Source: an uncultured Sutterella sp.
GTDB taxonomy: Bacteria; Pseudomonadota; Gammaproteobacteria; Burkholderiales; Burkholderiaceae_F
DNA length: 9,360 bases
Reading direction: 5' to 3'
NCBI GenBank assembly: GCA_905212345.1
Contig: CAJMEC010000057.1
Span: 1 to 9,360, forward strand
The notes under the pieces were generated by a model. That model saw nothing but the letters and a program-made list of their open reading frames with translations. It did no database searches and was not told the DNA's origin. Positions 1 through 7,649 of the stretch are shown piece after piece. Positions within the stretch are counted from its first letter, which is position 1. Each line of letters begins with the position of its first letter. The position numbers and the translations under genes were made by a program.

Positions 1-179
1 CCGATATTGAGTTTGCATGGACGCGGGAAGCTGCCGGAGATCGCGGCACACATTTCATCCGGCCAAGCGTGAACGAGCGCAAGCAAAACAGCTTCGCTAG
101 CGCCCGGAAATAATGTCGCAGAAACAAAGGCGGAAGTAAAGAGCCCCGCCAATGCCTCATACAGAGTCAGCTCCGGCAT
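1..179 (-). CDS. YqaA-family (VTT/DedA-like) membrane protein, N-terminal part, cut by window edge
   Basis: The start codon ATG shares one base with the TGA stop of the flavin-reductase-like gene upstream (TGATG), so translation is probably coupled. The readable N-terminus (MPELTLYEALAGLFTSAFVS, then ATLFPGASEAVLLALV) resembles the first membrane segment of E. coli YqaA, where an LFxSxFxSATLxPGxSE pattern sits at about residues 10-25. YqaA proteins are small inner-membrane proteins of the SNARE-associated/VTT superfamily. DedA relatives in that superfamily are linked to lipid flipping, but YqaA itself has no settled function. After about residue 42 the frame reads as an unlikely PRPCKLNIG stretch instead of the usual second hydrophobic segment with a GN(S/T) motif. 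An ANSI-like motif appears in another frame near the edge. The copy may be frameshifted, but too little is visible to decide. Start and family are fairly secure; integrity is not. Confidence 0.65.
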   Translation of the reverse strand, partial: MPELTLYEALAGLFTSAFVSATLFPGASEAVLLALVHAWPDEMCAAISGSFPRPCKLNI

Positions 180-772
180 CAATCTTCTTCTGGCAAGATG
201 CCTTCAATGACAAGAGGCTCTCCGATCGTGTAGAAGTGACCACCTGCCACGTAGTGAAGTGTCCGAAGTTCAGCCGGAGCGCTTTCAAAATGCCAATGGC
301 CGTTTGAAAACACACGCGTATCAGACCAAGCCGCCACGCACTCACCAATAAAAAGATCGTATTGGTTTTGATTGTGAGGTTCAGACAAAATCTTAAATAT
401 CATCCAAGCGGCGCACCCTTCAACAAGCGGCATGTCGTATCCGGGCATCGTAAAAAGCTTGGCTCCGCTTTTTTCAACTTTATCCGGTCTATCAAATTTA
501 CTGACCGCGCCCAGGCGCATTGTTTCTTTCACAATCGCCGCCGTCGGCAACTGAAGTGAAAAATAACCGCTTTTTTCCATTAGGGGACGCGTAAAGTGTG
601 AACTGTCAATAACCACCGTCGCTTTGGTAGGCGCTAAATCCAATGCGCAAGCCCACGTAGCTGGCATAATGTCCGAAACTCCGTCATAAGCTGCCGACAC
701 CAAAGTTGTGCCTCCAACATTTAAGAGACGATACGCTTTGTTCAAATCCACTTCTGCCATGAACTTAAGCAT
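179..772 (-). CDS. Flavin reductase-like domain protein (FMN-binding split barrel)
   Basis: This encodes a 197-residue cytoplasmic protein with the flavin reductase-like fold. Such proteins bind FMN and often reduce flavin with NAD(P)H or act as unknown oxidoreductases. Family features are the opening GGTTLVSA strand, the PATWACALDLAPTKATVVID block (residues about 38-57), a TRPLMEKSGYFSLQLP stretch and the KETMRLGAVSKFDRPDK segment, which together match the substrate/FMN-binding core. The frame is open further upstream to an ATG at 799. I chose the ATG at 772 because GAGGAG lies eight bases before it, and the longer version would translate through that site. The ATG at 760 is a further, less likely choice. 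It lies about 100 bases after tamB and overlaps the YqaA-like gene by one base, so it may be in the tamAB transcript. The exact substrate cannot be read from the sequence. Confidence 0.85.
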   Translation of the reverse strand: MLKFMAEVDLNKAYRLLNVGGTTLVSAAYDGVSDIMPATWACALDLAPTKATVVIDSSHFTRPLMEKSGYFSLQLPTAAIVKETMRLGAVSKFDRPDKVEKSGAKLFTMPGYDMPLVEGCAAWMIFKILSEPHNQNQYDLFIGECVAAWSDTRVFSNGHWHFESAPAELRTLHYVAGGHFYTIGEPLVIEGILPEED

Positions 773-780
773 TTTTATTT

Positions 781-786
781 CTCCTC
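781..786 (-). promoter_or_regulatory. Ribosome binding site deciding the flavin-reductase start
   Basis: On the minus strand GAGGAG is followed by eight bases and then ATG at 772. It is the strongest Shine-Dalgarno match among the genes in this window. Because it lies inside the longer open frame (possible start at 799), it argues for the shorter 197-residue protein. Confidence 0.7.
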
Positions 787-868
787 GAAAACCAGACAAA
801 GCTATGATTAAGTTTAAGCGTATTTCTTAATTTGGAATACCTTCAAAATATCATTTTTTTGCTTAAAT

Positions 869-3745
869 TTAGAATTCAAATGAATATAAAACATCGAGTG
901 CCTGATTAACACCTGATGCCGCTTCGATATATAAATTAGGAATCACACGATAACGAAGAGTTAATGTTGCAAGTGAATCAAATAAGCCCACAGAATATTT
1001 CACTTTAACACCCGGCAAAATATATCCGCTTACCGCCACTTTAGAACTATCCCCTACTCCTTCGGTATCAACGCCCAAACCACTAATACCAACCGCATCA
1101 CCCAAACTTTCAATCACTCGACCTCCTTGGCTTAAACCTAAACCAATAAGAGCGGAAGTTATCATCGAATTATCATCTTCACCTGTCGGATCTAAACCTT
1201 CTCCTCGTATCAGATAACTTAACGATTCCGTCTGGCTTTTATTCGGTTCTGTGAAAATCGTTACCTCAGGATTATCTGCTTGTCCCGTCACGCGAATGCC
1301 TGCAACAACATCATCAGCCGTTTTTTCAGGATTACGAATGGCTTCTAAATTAATTAGTGGATTGTTAACTGCCCCGGCGAACATCAATTCACCACGTCGG
1401 ACAATTAAATCCTGACCATACGCTTTAAATTGACCGTGTGGAATAATAACTTGACCTGTCAAACCCATCTTTCCGTTATTCTGCACAACATGCAACTTTC
1501 CCATTACTTGTGCCTTCAAACCCATCGCATCAATTTTGACATCATCACCAATGTTAACCAACAATTTGCTCTCAATCGGAATCGTCTTACCATTGTCCGC
1601 TTTTTTTACCCTTGGACGGTCTAGCCGAACAGTGTCATCACTCACATCAATCGCCGATGCCGGCAAGTTGTACACCTTCACACGAGCCCAAGGCAGATCT
1701 ATAACTCCATCCAACACAATTTTTTCTGCACTTGCTTCACATCTCACGTCAGTCGTTAAGTCAAACTCAACAATTGGCGGCATTGTCACTCGCAATTTCG
1801 TACTTTTTGCAACAACATGAGCATGAGGTTGCGACAAAGTTTCCCAATCAGCTTCGCCTTCCAAAAACAACGCTCCTTTTGGTGTCTTAAGTTCTCCTTC
1901 CAAAGTACTTTTACTACCATTAAAGATCAACACAAAGGTACTTGGTAACATTTCAAAGGGAAATTTTGTACTGTCAATGCGCATATCGCGTATCCCGGCT
2001 TGACCGTACAAAAGGGGTTCATTCAGATTTCCTCCTAGCCTCAAATCTCCATAGACCGTCCCTTGAGCTGTTTCCCCCAGGGATAAAATTGGATTAACAA
2101 TTGAAGCTGATAAATGATCAATCTTAAGAGTTCCCTGCATCTGTCTTGATTTCATCGGATCAACAATATCCACATCCCCCGTTAGTTTTCCGTTTTTTGT
2201 TAACTGTACTGACCATTTGGAATTGATTTTTTTACCATCATGATTAACAGCAAGCTCAATTTTGTCAAAACCCAAAATAACGTCACTTTCTTCCAAGATA
2301 TACCGAGTTGAAAGTCCTTGACTGTTGACCGTAAGCGTACCTGTTGGTAGGCCAGCAAATCCTTGAGGGATCACAAAGTCCGCTTGGGCCTGCATGATTC
2401 CGTTGGTTTCAAACTTCCCCGAGATGTAACGCTTGAGAAGTCCTAAATCGAATTTCTCGAGAGCTACTTTTACCTCAAAAGGTGACTTGGTTAACAGGTC
2501 CACTGCAAGGTCATTGTTCAAACAAACTTTCGTTCCGGGATGTGTTAAACAAAAATGACCTACGTTTAAGAGGAGCCTGTTGGTATCGAAGGCCAGCATC
2601 ATTGGATCGGTAAGAGTCACGGGACCATAGTCCGTTTGTACCTCCAATTTTTTGAGCGCCCCATTCCAAGCATCCATTGTGTCATTGAGCGCTCCAGCCA
2701 ACGTGGCATTGAGTTTAAAAAGCGCAGAGTCCGAGATAATCCTTAACTCATGCGCTGTTTGCGTTCCCTGTAAATCTGCGTTAATCCGATCAATGAATAG
2801 GCCGGGTAAAGCAATACCGGATACGTTAAGTTTGACTCCTCCGGAAATATTTTCCTCTGTACTAACTCCCCCGGTTAAGCGAATACTCTTGACCGAAATT
2901 TCTTGGGATACCCAATCATTGACCGAAAGATCCGCATTAATCAACGGCATCAGTATAGGTCCCCTAACCTGCAATCTTCCTTTAGCGCTTCCCTGGAGAC
3001 CGTCAACTATTTCTGAAAAATTTGGAGCATTGATGTTGAAGGCCAAGTCAAGGTTCGGTACGGTTGCATGAAAACGCACATCCCCCTTCACTTCAACTTT
3101 ATTTTTACCTAAACGTAAGGCTATGTCCGATAAGTGCAACAGTTTCCCATCCTGCCGGGTGTTTAAAGTACCTTCTAATGTCAACGGGTAACTTCGCCAA
3201 GAACCGTTCAGATCCATCAAGGGTACATCAATGCCGTCGGATGACCAATGAAATGCACTTTGCAACTGATGAATTAAGAGTTTTTGGCCATCCGCATCAA
3301 CTAAAATGTCACTTAGCGCAATGCGTTCAATGTGTATCGGAAGTGACGAGCGTAGATTGCGCACCCCTAATGTACCAATTTCTTGCGTTTCTTGATCTGT
3401 TTCTGGAGCGGTTGGAGGCATTGCAGCAGTATCAACATTGACCTGGGTTTGACTAACGTAAAAATCATCCAATACCACCTCACCCGAAAGCAGTCGCTTG
3501 AAATTCAAATGCCAACCAAAATTTCCCTTGAAAACGACACCAGGTTGTTCCCACACGACATTTTTTGCATCAAGCTTTAACACGCTGCCATTAAAGCTAC
3601 CCGAAGTTAACTGAGGCACATATCGGTTAGCCTGTCCCACCAAAAAATTTAGACCTATTGTTGTATTCAGCAAGAAAACCGTCATGCCGACTAGTGCCAA
3701 AAGCAGTCCAACCAGACTCAACAAAACAATTTTGACAATTCTCAT
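869..3745 (-). CDS. tamB: Translocation and assembly module inner-membrane subunit TamB
   Basis: This is the inner-membrane-anchored partner of TamA. TamB spans the periplasm as a long beta-groove and is implicated in assembly of some outer-membrane proteins and, as an AsmA-like protein, in phospholipid traffic to the outer membrane. The 958-residue product starts with a single hydrophobic anchor (residues about 5-28). A long, mostly beta-strand region follows. The conserved C-terminal TamB (DUF490) domain includes LPWARVKVYNLPASAIDVSD at about 684-703, a typical ESLSYLIRGEGL motif near 840-850, and a terminal beta-rich stretch ending in Phe. The start ATG overlaps the tamA stop by four bases (ATGA), and AGGA lies eight bases upstream, so the two are translationally coupled. 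E. coli TamB is about 1,260 residues, so this copy is clearly shorter, with the loss in the repetitive middle. No internal stop or frameshift is visible. Confidence 0.95.
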   Translation of the reverse strand: MRIVKIVLLSLVGLLLALVGMTVFLLNTTIGLNFLVGQANRYVPQLTSGSFNGSVLKLDAKNVVWEQPGVVFKGNFGWHLNFKRLLSGEVVLDDFYVSQTQVNVDTAAMPPTAPETDQETQEIGTLGVRNLRSSLPIHIERIALSDILVDADGQKLLIHQLQSAFHWSSDGIDVPLMDLNGSWRSYPLTLEGTLNTRQDGKLLHLSDIALRLGKNKVEVKGDVRFHATVPNLDLAFNINAPNFSEIVDGLQGSAKGRLQVRGPILMPLINADLSVNDWVSQEISVKSIRLTGGVSTEENISGGVKLNVSGIALPGLFIDRINADLQGTQTAHELRIISDSALFKLNATLAGALNDTMDAWNGALKKLEVQTDYGPVTLTDPMMLAFDTNRLLLNVGHFCLTHPGTKVCLNNDLAVDLLTKSPFEVKVALEKFDLGLLKRYISGKFETNGIMQAQADFVIPQGFAGLPTGTLTVNSQGLSTRYILEESDVILGFDKIELAVNHDGKKINSKWSVQLTKNGKLTGDVDIVDPMKSRQMQGTLKIDHLSASIVNPILSLGETAQGTVYGDLRLGGNLNEPLLYGQAGIRDMRIDSTKFPFEMLPSTFVLIFNGSKSTLEGELKTPKGALFLEGEADWETLSQPHAHVVAKSTKLRVTMPPIVEFDLTTDVRCEASAEKIVLDGVIDLPWARVKVYNLPASAIDVSDDTVRLDRPRVKKADNGKTIPIESKLLVNIGDDVKIDAMGLKAQVMGKLHVVQNNGKMGLTGQVIIPHGQFKAYGQDLIVRRGELMFAGAVNNPLINLEAIRNPEKTADDVVAGIRVTGQADNPEVTIFTEPNKSQTESLSYLIRGEGLDPTGEDDNSMITSALIGLGLSQGGRVIESLGDAVGISGLGVDTEGVGDSSKVAVSGYILPGVKVKYSVGLFDSLATLTLRYRVIPNLYIEAASGVNQALDVLYSFEF

Positions 3746-5556
3746 AGCTCGGGTCCTAAACCAATATAGAACTGCACGCCGTTTTTGCTCGGATCACCTA
3801 CAGGCATTGCAATATCCAACTTAATCGGACCAAGAGGTGATTGCCACCTCACACCAACGCCGGCACCTTTTTTGAGGTCCTGATCATCGAAATCATGCAC
3901 TGCCTGACCAACATCAAAGAAGACCGCTCCCCACCAATTGCCGGTCACTCTGTATTGATATTCGGCACTCAATGTAATAAGCTTTTCGGCACCAGTTAAA
4001 TCTCCGTTTTCATCTTCTGGCGAAATAGATTCGTACTTATAGCCTCGCACACTTCTGTCACCACCGGCAAAGAAACGTAGATCAGGCGGCACTTTGTCGA
4101 AATCATTTGTTTCAATCCAACCGACTCGTGAGCGAAAAACAAAACGGTGACATTCAGCAAAAGTTTTGATTAACGCATGTTGTGCCTCAAATACCATGAA
4201 TTCGACATCTGAACCCCACATCTTATTAGACCAATCAACCGTATATCGTTGTGACCAACCCCAGGTCGGCATTAACCCTCCCACCGTTGTCGTTTTGGAA
4301 AAAGCCACCCCTGGATAGACTAACATGGTCGTATCACTTGTCGTACCTTGATCGAAGCTATCGTAAGACCAGCGCAAATGAATGTCCCGTTGCCACCCAT
4401 GATACGGAGCCCAATTCCGTGAAATCACCATGGAAGTAGAACTGGACTTCGTATCATTTAAATTTTCTTTTTTTACACCGGCCTGAATTAACCAGTAATG
4501 CTCAAGAGCATTTCTTTCCAAAGGGATCTTGTAACTGACATCAGCTGTTTGCTCTTTTGAGGACACCTTTGTAGAGGCCTCCAAACTGTGACCAGAGTCA
4601 TTCAACCAAGGTTTACGCCATGCCATTGATCCACGAGGCCCCACATCTGTTGAGAATCCCAAACCAATTTCAAGGGCATTTTTCTTCTTGGGAGTGACAT
4701 TGGTATGTATGGGCAAAAACTTATCTGCACTGTTGCGTCCCTGCAATATGTCGGGCGATATGATCACAGAGTTAAACCAACCTGTTGAAGAGAGACGGCT
4801 ATTTAATTTCACAATATCATCGGATGTATATGGATCCCCCTTTTCAAAAGGGAGAAGGTTCAACAAAATAGACTCTCGAATCTGACTACCTGAAAAATCA
4901 ATGTCGCCGAATCGATATCGGCTTTTAGAATCGTAATCTAGTGTCCAATAGGCTTCATTTTTAACAGCATCTACCCCCAATTCGCTTGTTAAAAATTCTC
5001 CGTCAAAATACCCATGTCGAACAGCTGCACGTTCGATTGATGACTTAAAGCTTTGATACTCTCCGTGGTTGAGTTGCTTTCCTTTTTTGGGTAGTTGTTT
5101 TTTCAGTTCATCGAAAATTTCATCATTATTTGCATCACCTCGGACAGTCAAGGATGTTCCCGCAATGCGAACCGGCTTTCCCAAGTGAACTCTGGCAACC
5201 AATGTAGCAGGACTTTTATTCTTAGGTTCAATCCATGAATACGTGATAATCGCTTGATAGTAACCCAAAGCCTCAACTGCCCGTTTGACAGCACGATCGA
5301 CTTGAGCCCTATAGGTCTGACGAACTTCCGTGAAATTATTTTCTCTTACAGGTTCCAAAAGCGCCTCAATGTTGGCAAGTACATCCCCGCTTACTCCTTG
5401 AATTTTTACCTCAAAGGCTTGAGATAACGGGGAAAGCGTACCAAGTAACATCAATATGATAGTTAGTTGTTTGAGATGCATAAAACACAACTTGCGGCGA
5501 TCAACTTTCTTGATTCTAAACAAAGTAGGCCTGCTTTGAGATACTGAAAAAGCCAT
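3742..5556 (-). CDS. tamA: Translocation and assembly module outer-membrane subunit TamA (Omp85 family)
   Basis: This is an outer-membrane Omp85-family barrel working with TamB. The order is: signal sequence (hydrophobic core about residues 30-46, likely cleavage after SQA at 47), three POTRA domains (about 48-126, 129-213 and 214-292), and a 16-strand-type barrel (about 294-604). The Omp85 loop-6 signature FAGGDRSVRGY is at 496-506. The C-terminus FYIGLGPEL is typical of TamA. The start is uncertain. The ATG at 5556 adds 25 charged residues before the signal peptide and has only a closely spaced AGGG. The ATG at 5481 (MHLKQLTIILMLLG) gives a standard signal peptide and a 579-residue protein, near the family's usual length, but has no visible ribosome binding site. 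tamB follows with a four-base overlap. A plus-strand transporter gene diverges 66 bases upstream. Confidence 0.95.
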   Translation of the reverse strand: MAFSVSQSRPTLFRIKKVDRRKLCFMHLKQLTIILMLLGTLSPLSQAFEVKIQGVSGDVLANIEALLEPVRENNFTEVRQTYRAQVDRAVKRAVEALGYYQAIITYSWIEPKNKSPATLVARVHLGKPVRIAGTSLTVRGDANNDEIFDELKKQLPKKGKQLNHGEYQSFKSSIERAAVRHGYFDGEFLTSELGVDAVKNEAYWTLDYDSKSRYRFGDIDFSGSQIRESILLNLLPFEKGDPYTSDDIVKLNSRLSSTGWFNSVIISPDILQGRNSADKFLPIHTNVTPKKKNALEIGLGFSTDVGPRGSMAWRKPWLNDSGHSLEASTKVSSKEQTADVSYKIPLERNALEHYWLIQAGVKKENLNDTKSSSTSMVISRNWAPYHGWQRDIHLRWSYDSFDQGTTSDTTMLVYPGVAFSKTTTVGGLMPTWGWSQRYTVDWSNKMWGSDVEFMVFEAQHALIKTFAECHRFVFRSRVGWIETNDFDKVPPDLRFFAGGDRSVRGYKYESISPEDENGDLTGAEKLITLSAEYQYRVTGNWWGAVFFDVGQAVHDFDDQDLKKGAGVGVRWQSPLGPIKLDIAMPVGDPSKNGVQFYIGLGPEL

Positions 5557-5622
5557 TTTCCCTAAGTATTCTCAAAGAAGCTTACAATCGCACGATATCA
5601 GAGGACTTTTCTCTCAAAACAT

Positions 5623-6516
5623 ATGGAAATTAAAACACTCAAAGGCGTAACCCTTGCTTCCATTGCCGGTATCTGCTGGGGATCTATGGGGGTAGCGGCA
5701 CAGTACTTAATGACTATGTGTCAATTCACGGTTCTGGATCTGACTTCCATCCGATTGTTGGGAGCTGGATCACTTTTGATTTTACTAGACTTCATTTGGA
5801 ATCGGACCCAACACATCAGGGGTGTTTTTCAAAAAGACAATCTCAAGGACATCGTAATCTATGGCATTGCACTTCTTTGTTCGCAATCAACATTTTTCAT
5901 GTCCATTTCAACTTCAAACGCCGCTACTGCAACGATTATGGTGCTCACCTCTCCTCTTTTCATCATCGCTTACCTGGCAATTGTCCATCACAGACGAGTT
6001 AAAGTATTAGAAATGATTTGTCTTGTTTTGGCTATGCTCGGAGTCCTGCTCATCATCACAAAAGGAAATTGGGACACCATGGAGTTTTCTGTTGCCGGCG
6101 TTGCTTGGGGGCTGGCATCTGCCATGTCAGGAGCGTTCGGTACAATTCAACCCGGCCGCGTTGTGAAAAAACTAAGCGTATTCCCCGTCATCGGATGGGC
6201 GATGACCTTCAGCGGCATCGCTGCCTGTTTTTATAACAATCCCCTCGAAACCAACGTAATCTGGAACACAATGGGGATTATCTGCTATCTGCACATTGTA
6301 CTCTGCGGCACCATTGTTTCTTTTGGCTGCTTTCTCAAAAGCATGGAATTTATTGCTCCGCCGATCGCTTCTATGCTCACATGTTTTGAGCCGCTTTCTG
6401 CCGTAATCCTTTCTGTTATCCTTCTTGGGGCAACTTTCAGTTTTAGCGAGGCAGTTGGGGCAAGCTGTATCCTGATAACGGTTTTTTTACTGGCTCGTTC
6501 AAAATCAGGAAATTAA
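5623..6516 (+). CDS. EamA-family drug/metabolite transporter (DMT superfamily)
   Basis: This encodes a 297-residue inner-membrane protein with about ten hydrophobic helices in two EamA repeats (about residues 8-147 and 155-292). Such proteins export or import amino acids, nucleobases, sugars or drugs; the substrate cannot be told from sequence. Family signs are the first helix with GICWGSMGVAAQYL, NAATATIMVLTSPLF at the end of helix 4, and the closing PPIASMLTCFEPLSAVILSV block, a classic EamA motif placed before the last helix. The ATG at 5623 is the only start that keeps helix 1; no in-frame alternative lies near. Its ribosome site is poor: AGAGGA lies too far upstream, about 16 bases from the ATG. 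The gene stands alone between divergent tamA and convergent kpsF, and a hairpin follows it. Confidence 0.9.
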   Translation: MEIKTLKGVTLASIAGICWGSMGVAAQYLMTMCQFTVLDLTSIRLLGAGSLLILLDFIWNRTQHIRGVFQKDNLKDIVIYGIALLCSQSTFFMSISTSNAATATIMVLTSPLFIIAYLAIVHHRRVKVLEMICLVLAMLGVLLIITKGNWDTMEFSVAGVAWGLASAMSGAFGTIQPGRVVKKLSVFPVIGWAMTFSGIAACFYNNPLETNVIWNTMGIICYLHIVLCGTIVSFGCFLKSMEFIAPPIASMLTCFEPLSAVILSVILLGATFSFSEAVGASCILITVFLLARSKSGN

Positions 6517-6537
6517 CTAAACTTTCCATTTAAGACC

Positions 6538-6585
6538 CTCCCGCTAAATTGGCATAATCAGCGCCTTATTAGCGGGAGTAATTTT
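6538..6585 (+). terminator. Probable transcription terminator after the EamA transporter gene
   Basis: CTCCCGCTAA (6538-6547) and TTAGCGGGAG (6569-6578) form a perfect ten-pair stem. Inside, after a 3x3 mismatch, GGC (6551-6553) can pair with GCC (6563-6565) around a nine-base loop. TAATTTT follows on the plus strand, a weak U tract. The minus-strand side is not followed by a U-run, so it suits the transporter gene rather than kpsF, which ends convergently at 6624. The short U tract leaves room for another role. Confidence 0.6.
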
Positions 6586-6623
6586 ATGAGTTATCTATGC
6601 TATTCTGAATTTGGACAATAAAC

Positions 6624-7601
6624 TTACAGAACTCCTGCCCTCATTAAATCATGAATATTTAGAGCTCCTATCAGCACATAGTCTTTATCCACAACCAACA
6701 ATTGATTGCACGACATATCTGACATGATTTTAGCAGCAGACACCGCCAATTCATCTTTCGATATGGTCTTAGGTGTTGGAGTCATAACATCCTTAATAAC
6801 AAGCGTCCTTATATCGCCAACCCGACTGATTGTTCGCCTCAAATCTCCTTCTGTAAAAATACCCAAAACATGATCTTGATCATCAACGATTGCTGTCATA
6901 CCCATACTCTTATGCGAAATTTCAGCAATAGCATCTAAGATAGTCGTATTGGGAAAAACTTTTGGGATCTCGCTACCCACATGCATAACATCAGCAACAC
7001 GAGTCAATAGACGACGCTCCAGAGCTCCTCCTGGATGACTCCTTGCAAAGTCATTTCGAGTAAACCCTCGAGCAGCCAGACACGCCACAGCCAACGCATC
7101 GCCCAAAGCCAAAGTAACCGTTGTTGAACTAGTTGGAGCCAAATTTAATGGACACGCTTCTCTATCGACATGACAGTTAATGTGAAAATCGGCATACCTA
7201 GCCAAAGTAGAATGATTATTTCCTGTCATCGCGATAAGCTTAGTTCCCTCTCGCTTGATAATAGGAATAACTGCTAACAATTCCGATGATTCTCCGGAAT
7301 AGGAAATGGCAATTAGAACATCATCTTTGGTGATCATTCCTAAATCACCATGAGCCGCTTCAGCCGCATGGACAAAGAAAGCCGGAGTTCCTGTTGAGGC
7401 AAAAGTTGCGGCTAATTTGCGAGCGATATGACCTGATTTGCCAATACCAGAAAGTATCAAACGACCATTACAATTTAAAACAGCTTCTGATGCCAAGTAG
7501 AATTGCTCATTTAACGCATCTTTAGCTTTTTGAATAGACTGAGACTCTTCCTCTAACACCACTTTTGCTAAATCAAAAACATCCACTTCATTGAACTTCA
7601 T
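6624..7601 (-). CDS. kpsF: D-arabinose 5-phosphate isomerase, KdsD/KpsF type (SIS + two CBS domains)
   Basis: This cytoplasmic enzyme converts D-ribulose 5-phosphate to D-arabinose 5-phosphate, the first step to Kdo for LPS inner core or capsule linkers. The 325-residue product matches E. coli KdsD/KpsF/GutQ closely over its length. The SIS domain covers about residues 30-195, with GKSGH (Lys55), ISYSGESSE (Glu107), REACPLNLAPTSSTT (Glu148) and SHPGGAL (His189). These four residues line up with those reported as important in KdsD (K59, E111, E152, H193). Two CBS repeats follow (about 205-325), ending in HDLMRAGVL. I chose ATG 7601; the frame could also start at TTG 7613, but that codon has no ribosome site and gives only four extra residues. 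The neighbouring O-acetyltransferase suggests a surface-polysaccharide role. Whether this is the housekeeping kdsD or a capsule-linked kpsF paralog cannot be settled here, so the symbol is tentative. Confidence 0.93.
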   Translation of the reverse strand: MKFNEVDVFDLAKVVLEEESQSIQKAKDALNEQFYLASEAVLNCNGRLILSGIGKSGHIARKLAATFASTGTPAFFVHAAEAAHGDLGMITKDDVLIAISYSGESSELLAVIPIIKREGTKLIAMTGNNHSTLARYADFHINCHVDREACPLNLAPTSSTTVTLALGDALAVACLAARGFTRNDFARSHPGGALERRLLTRVADVMHVGSEIPKVFPNTTILDAIAEISHKSMGMTAIVDDQDHVLGIFTEGDLRRTISRVGDIRTLVIKDVMTPTPKTISKDELAVSAAKIMSDMSCNQLLVVDKDYVLIGALNIHDLMRAGVL

Positions 7602-7649
7602 TTTATCATCCAAACGCTAATGATTAATTTTTATTAAAAAACACACCGA

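Noticed and set aside
817..846. Possible promoter for the flavin-reductase gene (minus strand TTGAAG, 18 bases, TACGCT)
   Set aside because: The -10 is poor and the match is near chance for AT-rich spacer DNA; kept only as a possibility.
2652..3441. Two antisense open frames (139 and 125 codons) within tamB
   Set aside because: They lie opposite well-conserved tamB coding sequence and show no domain or ribosome site; shadows of the real gene.
5600..5605. AGAGGA as ribosome site for the EamA transporter
   Set aside because: About 16 bases from the ATG, too far, and no closer alternative start exists.
7618..7649. T-run after the O-acetyltransferase stop as an intrinsic terminator
   Set aside because: No GC-rich stem precedes it, so read-through into kpsF is more likely.
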